Positions 5,791 through 11,410 of a stretch of 11,410 nucleotides of DNA are shown in pieces; positions within the stretch are counted from its first letter, which is position 1; each line of letters begins with the position of its first letter. A program made the position numbers and the translations under genes. Below the pieces are notes generated by a model. The model did not search any database, was not told the DNA's origin, and saw only the letters and a program-made list of their open reading frames with translations. Origin of the DNA: Candidatus Saccharimonadota bacterium (GTDB taxonomy: Bacteria > Eremiobacterota > Xenobia > Xenobiales > Xenobiaceae); assembly GCA_004554425.1 (NCBI GenBank), contig SFMI01000110.1, forward strand, positions 1 through 11,410, read 5' to 3'.

Positions 5791-5834
5791 TTGAAAATGT
5801 TTGGCAAAAGTTTATTAGGGGAGAAAAAGCAACT

Positions 5835-6494
5835 GTGTGGCATAATCCCAACGGCTTGCTCAAGCGGGCCTTCGATATTTTCGCTTCTTTAGCGGCTGTT
5901 ATTATACTGAGTCCTATTTTGTTGGCCTGTGCTGTAGCTGTTTTTATTGACGACGGCTGGCCTATTTTTTATGTGCAAGAGCGTGTGGGCAAGCGCGGAT
6001 GCAAGTTTCCCTTTTTTAAGTTTCGCACTATGATTCGCAACGCCGAACACTTAGGCAGCGGCTATGAAATTTCCCAAAATGATTCGCGCATAACTAAAAC
6101 TGGAGCGTTTTTGCGTCGCTGGTCTTTAGACGAATTACCTCAGCTTTTTAATGTTTTGCGTGGAGAAATGAGTTTGGTGGGGCCGCGTCCCACTTTAGCC
6201 TATCAAGTAGAAACTTATAATGATCATCAGCGACACCGTTTGGAAGTGCTGCCCGGTTTAACTGGGTTGGCTCAGGTAAGCGGTCGCAACAGTATTACCT
6301 GGCCCGAGCGCATTGAATTGGATATATACTATATCGATAATTATTCGTTTTGGTTGGATATGCAAATTATTGGGCGCACCGTAGGCGTTTTATGCAAAGG
6401 CGATGATGTATATGGCTACGGTTGGCTGCCTAAGGCCGAGCAAATCTTATCTAAATCAAAAGTCGAAACTGAGCAAGATTCCGACAAAGCTTAA
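5835..6494 (+). CDS. Polyprenyl-phosphate phosphoglycosyl transferase (PglC/WbaP-type sugar transferase)
   Basis: This 219-residue monotopic phosphoglycosyl transferase would move a sugar 1-phosphate from a UDP-sugar to undecaprenyl phosphate, the first membrane step of O-antigen, capsule or protein-glycan assembly. Lys10-Arg11-Ala-Phe-Asp14 opens a hydrophobic segment (13-37) broken by Ser26-Pro27, the re-entrant membrane helix of this superfamily. Further motifs are Gln-Glu-Arg-Val-Gly (48-52), Lys62-Phe-Arg-Thr-Met, the catalytic dyad Asp99-Glu100 in Ser-Leu-Asp-Glu-Leu-Pro-Gln-Leu, and Ser-Leu-Val-Gly-Pro-Arg-Pro (113-119). Its size matches the short PglC-like form with a slight C-terminal extension; the extra N-terminal membrane domain of WbaP is absent. 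The GTG start is chosen because AGGGGAG (5817-5823) lies upstream and no other start exists before the in-frame TGA at 5763. It is the first gene of the sugar module, and the exact sugar is not determinable. Confidence 0.92.
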   Translation: MWHNPNGLLKRAFDIFASLAAVIILSPILLACAVAVFIDDGWPIFYVQERVGKRGCKFPFFKFRTMIRNAEHLGSGYEISQNDSRITKTGAFLRRWSLDELPQLFNVLRGEMSLVGPRPTLAYQVETYNDHQRHRLEVLPGLTGLAQVSGRNSITWPERIELDIYYIDNYSFWLDMQIIGRTVGVLCKGDDVYGYGWLPKAEQILSKSKVETEQDSDKA

Positions 6495-6498
6495 GTAG

Positions 6499-6527
6499 TT
6501 TAACTTTCCGTTTGATCGGAGTATATT
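6499..6527 (+). promoter_or_regulatory. Possible internal promoter before the aminotransferase
   Basis: TTTAAC (6499-6504), a 17-base spacer and TATATT (6522-6527) lie in the 71-base gap between the sugar transferase and the aminotransferase. The -10 box is good and the -35 weak. It could give the last two genes of the module separate transcription. Confidence 0.3.
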
Positions 6528-6565
6528 AGGAAATTAAGAAAATAGACAGAGCGAGGTTACTTACT

Positions 6566-7732
6566 ATGGAAAAACGTACACCTGCTATTTTAGGCGGTCA
6601 GAAAGCTTTCGATCCTGGAATTCCTTTTACTGCGCCTACTACGCCGGCTTGGGAAGAAGTGGCTCCTTCTTTAGAAAAAATGTACCGCAGCGGCTGGCTT
6701 ACTAAAGGTCCTTGTTTGCGCTTATTTGAAGAAAAAATGGCCAAATTGTTGGATGTGAAATATGCTATTGGCGTTTCTTCTTGCACTAGCGGTCTTATTT
6801 TAGGCTTACAAGCTTTGCAACTCGATAAAGATAAAGGCGAAATTATCGTACCTTCGTTTTCTTTTATGGCCACTTTCCATTCTATATGGTGGAATGGCTT
6901 TAAGCCTGTCTTCGTAGATTGTGAGCCTGACACTTTTACTGTTGATGTCGATCAAATGCGCCGTGCTATTACTCCCAATACTGTAGCCTTGGCTGCGGTC
7001 AGCGTTTTTGGTAATCCTTTAGATTTTGCTGCTGTGGAACGTCTGGGCAAAGAGTACGACTTGCCTGTATTTTACGATTCTGCTCACGGCTTGGGCACTA
7101 TCTACGAAGGCAAACCTTTGGGTGGCCACGGTAGCTTTGAATCTTTCTCTCTGTCTCCCACTAAATTGCTTACTGGCGGTGAGGGTGGATTAGTTACTAC
7201 CAATAGTGAAAAGATCGCCAAGCATATTATCGCTGGTCGCGACTATGGTAACCCTGGCAGCTATGAATGTCCTTATGTGGGCTTAAATGCTCGCATGGCT
7301 GAAGCTAACGCTATTATTGCTGCTAAAGGCGCCGACTATTTAGAAAGTTACGCTCAATATCGCAATAAAGTTGCCCAAGCTTATAAAGATGGGTTAAGCG
7401 ATCTGCCTGGTCTTACTTTCCAAACTATTCGCGTTCATTCTCGTTCTTCTTATAAAGATTTTGCAGTTATCGTCGGGCCGGAATTTGGCATCAGCCGTGA
7501 CACTTTAAGCAAAGCTTTAACTATGGAAGGCATCCCCAATCGTGCTTACTTTAACCCTGCCGGCCATAAGCTTTCTTGTTATGCTCAAAGCCAAGTGCAC
7601 TTGCCTATAACTGAAAAGGTGAGCGACAGCATTATTTGCTTGCCTATTTCGTCTCATATGGATTTGGAGCTGGTGAGTAAAGTTTGTGAAGTTATTCATG
7701 AACTTTATGAAGTGCGTGAGCAATTGTCTTAA
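6566..7732 (+). CDS. PLP-dependent sugar aminotransferase (DegT/DnrJ/EryC1 family)
   Basis: This 388-residue protein is a fold-type I PLP enzyme that transfers an amino group to a nucleotide-linked keto-sugar. The N-terminus has Gly-Gly-x-Lys-Ala-Phe, common in the family. Ser-Ser-Cys-Thr-Ser-Gly-Leu (71-77) is the PLP-phosphate region. Val-Pro-Ser-Phe-Ser-Phe-Met-Ala-Thr (94-102) is the ring-stacking strand, Asp171 in Tyr-Asp-Ser-Ala-His contacts the pyridine nitrogen, and Lys200 in Ser-Pro-Thr-Lys-Leu forms the Schiff base. Length is normal. GAGG at 6553 supports the ATG. It lies between a phosphoglycosyl transferase and a 4,6-dehydratase. The dehydratase product, UDP-4-keto-6-deoxy-GlcNAc, is therefore its probable substrate and glutamate the probable donor, as for PglE. 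Members of this family also act on other keto-sugars, so that specificity is an inference from context. Its stop codon overlaps the ribosome binding site of the dehydratase, indicating cotranscription. Confidence 0.92.
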   Translation: MEKRTPAILGGQKAFDPGIPFTAPTTPAWEEVAPSLEKMYRSGWLTKGPCLRLFEEKMAKLLDVKYAIGVSSCTSGLILGLQALQLDKDKGEIIVPSFSFMATFHSIWWNGFKPVFVDCEPDTFTVDVDQMRRAITPNTVALAAVSVFGNPLDFAAVERLGKEYDLPVFYDSAHGLGTIYEGKPLGGHGSFESFSLSPTKLLTGGEGGLVTTNSEKIAKHIIAGRDYGNPGSYECPYVGLNARMAEANAIIAAKGADYLESYAQYRNKVAQAYKDGLSDLPGLTFQTIRVHSRSSYKDFAVIVGPEFGISRDTLSKALTMEGIPNRAYFNPAGHKLSCYAQSQVHLPITEKVSDSIICLPISSHMDLELVSKVCEVIHELYEVREQLS

Positions 7733-7737
7733 GGAGG
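7731..7737 (+). promoter_or_regulatory. Consensus ribosome binding site fixing a TTG start
   Basis: AAGGAGG overlaps the last two bases of the aminotransferase stop and lies 7 bases before the TTG at 7745. No ATG or GTG competes nearby, and the following residues (Asn-Phe-Arg-His-Lys then a membrane helix) suit the family's N-terminus, so TTG is the start. Confidence 0.85.
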
Positions 7738-7744
7738 CCTAAAT

Positions 7745-9553
7745 TTGAATTTCCGCCACAAATTGGCCTTGGCGCTTTTGGATATAGTGCTAGTCTTTTT
7801 AGGCTTGGTTTTGGCTTTAGGGCTGCGCCTAGATTTTGATTTAGGCGCTATGGAACGCTTTTTACAATTAAGTAATCTTTTGCTTTATGTGGGCGTATCT
7901 ATGTTGGCTGTAGTCAACTTCTCTCTTTTTGGCCTTTATGATAAAGTTTGGCGCTATGCAGGCATTCACGAGCTCTTGTCTGCTTTTTATGCTGTGGCTT
8001 TGACCGCTTCAGTGTGGGAAGCTTTTGTCTTGTTGGCTGGTGGAGCAGTTTTTCCCCGCACTTGCACAGCCACAGCAGCTTTGTTATGGCTGGCTTGTTG
8101 TGGAGGCGTGCGTTTTGGACTGCGTCTTATCAGTGTGAAAAAAAATGGCGAATTTGCTCTGGCTAGGCGAGCTTTGGTTGTGGGAGCTGATGATAGTGGA
8201 GAAGTAGTATTGCGCGAATTAGAGCGCGAAAACTCCGGTTTTAAATGTATAGGCTTAATCGACAACGACCCGGCCAAATGTCGCTTGCGCATTCATGGCA
8301 TTCCTGTTTTGGGAAAAGTGGCAGATATTGCGGAAATTGCTCGGCAACTTGATGTTAGCTTTGTAATTATGGCTGGCATGCAACCTTCTTTGGTTCGATC
8401 TGTAGTTCAGACTTGTACTAAAGTTCCAGAAGTAAAGTTACGCATTATCCCTAGCGTTTCTGAGCTTTTAGATGAACATGTAAAAGTAAGTAACTTGCGA
8501 GAAGTACAAATTGAAGATTTATTAGATCGCGATCCTATCGAAGGCAATTTGGAAGCGGTTAAAGGCTATATTCAGGGTAAGTGTGTGTTAGTTACCGGTG
8601 CTGGCGGCTCCATAGGTTCGGAAATTTGCCGTCAGGTTGTTAAATTGGGAGCTTCTCGGCTTATCCTTATGGGACGTGGTGAAAATAGTATTCATGAAAT
8701 TGGCATAGAATTACGCAACGCTCCTATAGTGCAATTTATAGGCAATTTGCGTGACAAAGCTCACATGACCAAATTGTTTGAACAATATCGCCCTCAGGTC
8801 GTTTTTCATACTGCCGCTCATAAGCACGTGCCTTTAATGGAGCTCAGCCCTGCTGAAGCTGTGGCTAACAATGTTTTTGGCACACAACTTTTGCTCGATT
8901 TGGCACAACAATATAAAGTGGAAAAGCTTATTTCTATTTCTACGGACAAAGCTGTTAATCCAACTTCGGTTATGGGAGCCACTAAACGTATGGCTGAGCT
9001 TATTTTGGCCTCACGTCGTGTTCCTGGATTCGCTGCAGTGCGCTTCGGCAATGTGTTAGGTTCCCGCGGTAGTGTTATTCCTACGTTTAGAAAGCAAATT
9101 GCCAAAGGCGGCCCAGTTACTGTTACCGATGAGAATATGACTCGCTTCTTTATGACTATTCCAGAAGCGGTTGGTTTAGTTTTGCAAGCTGGTGCTTTGG
9201 CCCAAGGTGGAGAAATTTACGTTTTGGATATGGGCAAGCCGATGAAAATTATCGATTTGGCTCGCAACCTAATTCGCCTTTCCGGCTTTGAACCAGATGT
9301 GGATATTCCCATTAAAATTGTTGGTTTACGTCCTGGTGAGAAGCTTTATGAAGAGCTTACCAATACTGGCGAAGAGACAGAGCCGACTGCTATGCCCAAA
9401 ATCACCAAAGTAACCACCGAAGCGCCTCCTGCAGGCTGGCCTGGCGCAAAATTAGAGGAATTGCGCCAGGCAGCTTTGCTGGCTGACGATGAAGCAGCTT
9501 TGCGTTTATTGGCAGAATTGGTACCCCATTTTACCAGCGAGCAATTAAAGTGA
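7745..9553 (+). CDS. Membrane NDP-sugar 4,6-dehydratase (WbpM/PglF/CapD-like)
   Basis: This 602-residue inner-membrane enzyme belongs to the long form of the polysaccharide-biosynthesis SDR family. By family it dehydrates UDP-GlcNAc to UDP-4-keto-6-deoxy-GlcNAc using bound NAD. Four membrane helices are visible at about 8-28, 44-64, 80-100 and 104-122. A first Rossmann-like domain starts near 142 (Leu-Val-Val-Gly-Ala). The catalytic domain starts at Val283-Thr-Gly-Ala-Gly-Gly-Ser-Ile-Gly. Ser399-Thr-Asp401-Lys402-Ala-Val-Asn-Pro is followed by Met410-Gly-Ala-Thr-Lys414, so the usual SDR Tyr-x3-Lys is Met-x3-Lys. That change is characteristic of WbpM/PglF and is not a defect. The C-terminal Leu-Arg-Pro-Gly-Glu-Lys-Leu-Tyr-Glu-Glu motif is present. 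It is last in the three-gene sugar module; its product should feed the upstream aminotransferase. An 11-bp perfect inverted repeat lies inside its 3' end (9439-9471). It converges on the histidine kinase with a 10-base gap. Confidence 0.95.
   Translation: MNFRHKLALALLDIVLVFLGLVLALGLRLDFDLGAMERFLQLSNLLLYVGVSMLAVVNFSLFGLYDKVWRYAGIHELLSAFYAVALTASVWEAFVLLAGGAVFPRTCTATAALLWLACCGGVRFGLRLISVKKNGEFALARRALVVGADDSGEVVLRELERENSGFKCIGLIDNDPAKCRLRIHGIPVLGKVADIAEIARQLDVSFVIMAGMQPSLVRSVVQTCTKVPEVKLRIIPSVSELLDEHVKVSNLREVQIEDLLDRDPIEGNLEAVKGYIQGKCVLVTGAGGSIGSEICRQVVKLGASRLILMGRGENSIHEIGIELRNAPIVQFIGNLRDKAHMTKLFEQYRPQVVFHTAAHKHVPLMELSPAEAVANNVFGTQLLLDLAQQYKVEKLISISTDKAVNPTSVMGATKRMAELILASRRVPGFAAVRFGNVLGSRGSVIPTFRKQIAKGGPVTVTDENMTRFFMTIPEAVGLVLQAGALAQGGEIYVLDMGKPMKIIDLARNLIRLSGFEPDVDIPIKIVGLRPGEKLYEELTNTGEETEPTAMPKITKVTTEAPPAGWPGAKLEELRQAALLADDEAALRLLAELVPHFTSEQLK
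9439..9471. repeat. Perfect 11-bp inverted repeat inside the dehydratase 3' end
   Basis: GCCTGGCGCAA (9439-9449) and TTGCGCCAGGC (9461-9471) are exact inverse complements around an 11-base loop, about 80 bases before the stop. The RNA hairpin would be strong, but no T-run follows. It encodes a region near Gly-Ala-Lys-Leu-Glu-Glu-Leu-Arg, outside the catalytic motifs. Confidence 0.6.
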
Positions 9554-9563
9554 AATTCTACAT

Positions 9564-11410
9564 TTAAGAAATAGTCGCTTTAAGTGCGTCACTTTCGAGT
9601 GTGTCGGCTTTAGTGCTTTCACCTTCTTCCCATACTAAAGGGATTTTTATGGTAAAAGCTGAGCCGACATTTTCTTTGGAGATAAGCTCTAAACGTGCTT
9701 TTAATATATGCGAATAGTGGCGCACTAAAGCCAATCCCAAACCTGTGCCGCCATAACTGCGGGAGATACTGTCATCTGCTTGGGTAAATTCTTCAAATAT
9801 TTTGGAGAATTTTTCGGAAGTCATGCCTATGCCGTTATCCTGGACGCTAAAAATTACCACTTTAGTGCAAGGTTTAAAGCTAGCCTCCACGACAGTGTAA
9901 CCTGGACTATTCAAATGGGGCACAGAATAAAATTCTTCTTGAGCCTTTTGACTATCCCATATTTCAATAGAGAGCTTAATCAGGCCGTTCTTAGTAAATT
10001 TTACGGCATTACCTAATAAATTAATTAAAATTTGACGCAATTTGGCATGGTCAGTATTTAACGTTATTTCTGAATTGGGGCACTCTAATTCAAATTTATT
10101 ATTGTTGACTTGATAAAGCGAATTAGTGGAAGCTTTTAATTCCATAATAAGTTCGCTTAAGGGAAATTTTTCGATAAAGAGATTTACTTTGCCAGACTCT
10201 AGTTTGGAAATATTCAAAATATCGTTAATATTAGACAGTAAGTTTAAGCCGGCAATATGAATATTTTGTAAATCTTGGACGGCGTCTTTATCTTGACGAG
10301 CTTCGGCATCTTCAATAAGCATTTCGCTATAACCGATAATGGCATTTAAAGGAGTGCGCAACTCGTGACTCATATTAGCCAGAAAATTGCTCTTAATGCG
10401 ATTTGCTTCCATAGCTTCGTCGCGGGCTTTCTTTAAAGCGGCCATAGCTTTTTCTATACGGCTAGCCATAGAATCAAACGCTGTGGCTAATTGGCCTATT
10501 TCATCGCGTCTAGTAATATGGCAGCGAGTAGTGTGATCGCCGTCGGCAATTTTGTTGGCCGCCTTACTCAATTCTACAATAGGCTTAACTAAGTTATCGG
10601 CGGTGAAGAATGCCAAAATCATAAACACTGCTCCTATAGATACAGTAATTATGACGGACCATGTAACAGATTTTCGCAGTGAACTTAAAAGTTCTTGTTC
10701 AGTTTTTTCGGTAAGAACAAACCAATCGATTTGCTCACAAGCACTCCAAGCGCCGATAACTTTTTTACCGAAAATATTGTTGTATTCTTCGTCTATAACG
10801 TTACTGGATGAAATTTCTTTAGAATTATTTATTTGAGAGCCTTCTGTCTGATTTTTCTTTTGAGTATAATAGTCCGAATATTCCTTAAGAGGTTGGATTT
10901 GCTCTCCCTCAGCATCATTAAGAAGGAAAGCGCGTGTTTTCAATTCATTATTTATGCTAATTTGTTTTTGAGGCTTTAACGAAGTTAAATCTTTTTCGCT
11001 TATATTTTCAGGCAAAACTACAATTTTACCATTTTTGTCTGCTATATAAAAGTTACCATGTTCGGCGAAAGAGTTTGTGCTAAAAGGCTTAATACGAAAG
11101 CTTAAAATAGCTATGGGAGTACGCTTCTCTAAAGTTGGTCTGTCAGTATTTCCATCATAATAATCGATTGGTTCTTTGTATACAAAAACGGACATGTAAC
11201 TGTTGGCATGGCGATCTGAAATTTTTGTATCGGAGTTGGTTGTTTTATTTGGAATTTCTGTATCGATAACCGAACGCTGAGAGAGAACTACTTCACCTTT
11301 ATTTAATTTGTCAATTATTGTTTGATCATTTTTGATTTGCTCATTGGGTAACCAAGGCTCTCCTATATGTTTTTTATTAGTACTCAAATAAATAAAGCCA
11401 CCAGGATAAA
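9564..11410 (-). CDS. Sensor histidine kinase, 5' end outside the window
   Basis: The frame remains open to the right edge. The only start-like codon near it (TTG at 11387) is preceded by open sequence reading Tyr-Pro-Gly-Gly-Phe-Ile-Tyr, so the true N-terminus lies beyond the window. The visible order is as follows. An extracytoplasmic, probably double-Cache sensor domain (about 10690-11410) has Gly-x-Phe-Tyr-Ile-Ala-Asp-x-Asn-Gly-Lys near 11030. One membrane helix lies around 10600-10670, followed by a HAMP domain with Asp-Glu-Ile-Gly-Gln-Leu. The dimerisation box Met-Ser-His-Glu-Leu-Arg-Thr-Pro has its phosphorylated His codon at 10365-10367. The ATP-binding domain shows the N box near 10010, Asp-Asn-Gly-Ile-Gly near 9830, and Gly-Gly-Thr-Gly-Leu-Gly-Leu near 9740. 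There is no receiver domain at the C-terminus. It would autophosphorylate on an extracellular small-molecule signal and pass phosphate to a response regulator not seen here. It converges on the sugar module but is not part of that operon. Confidence 0.93.
   Translation of the reverse strand, partial: YPGGFIYLSTNKKHIGEPWLPNEQIKNDQTIIDKLNKGEVVLSQRSVIDTEIPNKTTNSDTKISDRHANSYMSVFVYKEPIDYYDGNTDRPTLEKRTPIAILSFRIKPFSTNSFAEHGNFYIADKNGKIVVLPENISEKDLTSLKPQKQISINNELKTRAFLLNDAEGEQIQPLKEYSDYYTQKKNQTEGSQINNSKEISSSNVIDEEYNNIFGKKVIGAWSACEQIDWFVLTEKTEQELLSSLRKSVTWSVIITVSIGAVFMILAFFTADNLVKPIVELSKAANKIADGDHTTRCHITRRDEIGQLATAFDSMASRIEKAMAALKKARDEAMEANRIKSNFLANMSHELRTPLNAIIGYSEMLIEDAEARQDKDAVQDLQNIHIAGLNLLSNINDILNISKLESGKVNLFIEKFPLSELIMELKASTNSLYQVNNNKFELECPNSEITLNTDHAKLRQILINLLGNAVKFTKNGLIKLSIEIWDSQKAQEEFYSVPHLNSPGYTVVEASFKPCTKVVIFSVQDNGIGMTSEKFSKIFEEFTQADDSISRSYGGTGLGLALVRHYSHILKARLELISKENVGSAFTIKIPLVWEEGESTKADTLESDALKATIS

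Larger units (their letters stand above)
5483..5834. other. 352-base intergenic gap with hairpins and an ambiguous reverse ORF
   Basis: The first 80 bases carry many stops and AT-rich sequence with a TATACT at 5506. Two hairpins follow (5611-5627 and 5635-5666). TATACT recurs at 5750, and a TTGACG -35-like box lies at 5762. On the - strand a 102-codon frame, 5535-5843, crosses the whole gap. Its codons look fairly native, but it overlaps the sugar transferase start and contains the strongest hairpin, and I could not recognise its product. I leave it unannotated as a gene. No clear terminator for the zinc-ribbon gene is visible. Confidence 0.5.

Noticed and set aside
5535..5843. Reverse-strand 102-codon ORF in the intergenic gap as an annotated gene
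   Set aside because: No recognisable product, no clear ribosome binding site beyond a GGGA close to the ATG, overlap with the sugar transferase start, and a strong hairpin inside. Kept only as a finding.
8942..8986. Loss of the catalytic Tyr in the dehydratase (Met-x3-Lys instead of Tyr-x3-Lys)
   Set aside because: This replacement is characteristic of active WbpM/PglF-type dehydratases, so it is not evidence of inactivation.
1..11410. A new defence or mobile system
   Set aside because: The genes are housekeeping, sugar-nucleotide, signalling and unknown. The 5' nuclease is of the replication/repair type, and nothing groups it with defence effectors.

Overview
The window looks like part of a chromosome from an AT-rich, probably Gram-negative bacterium. 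The signs are a Sec-exported nitroreductase, a long WbpM/PglF-type membrane sugar dehydratase and a Cache-HAMP histidine kinase. Bacterial sigma-70-like promoters, intrinsic terminators and AGGAGG-type ribosome binding sites are visible. TTG and GTG starts are in use. The phylum cannot be fixed from this sequence. No transposase, phage gene, CRISPR array or rRNA was seen.

Layout. (1) 1-1357, + strand: the 3' part of a polytopic membrane protein resembling an ECF-transporter substrate-binding (S) subunit, cut by the left edge. A signal-peptide-bearing nitroreductase follows, then an intrinsic terminator. (2) 1372-2650, + strand: a stand-alone 5'-3' exonuclease of the DNA polymerase I N-terminal type and a closely spaced small gene of unknown function. 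They end at a bidirectional terminator. (3) 2694-4366, - strand: a well-expressed-looking M20 dipeptidase, preceded by a tRNA-Ser(GCU) with its own promoter and terminator. (4) 4592-5482, + strand: an unrecognised protein with an N-terminal zinc ribbon, three tandem helical repeats, two membrane helices and a coiled coil, with a perfect inverted repeat upstream. (5) 5483-5834: a 352-base gap with two hairpins, a candidate promoter and an ambiguous reverse-strand ORF. (6) 5835-9553, + strand: a three-gene sugar module (phosphoglycosyl transferase, PLP aminotransferase, membrane NDP-sugar 4,6-dehydratase). (7) 9564 to the right edge, - strand: a sensor histidine kinase whose N-terminus lies outside the window.

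How the genes work together. The clearest pathway is region 6. By family, the dehydratase would convert UDP-GlcNAc to the 4-keto-6-deoxy sugar, the aminotransferase would add the C4 amine, and the phosphoglycosyl transferase would load a sugar phosphate onto undecaprenyl phosphate. This matches PglF, PglE and PglC of bacillosamine-type glycan synthesis, but no PglD-like acetyltransferase, flippase or glycosyltransferase is present in the window. The most novel-looking items are the zinc-ribbon/repeat/membrane protein, the structured gap before the sugar module and the exported nitroreductase beside a vitamin-transporter-like membrane protein. I do not see a convincing new defence or mobile system.
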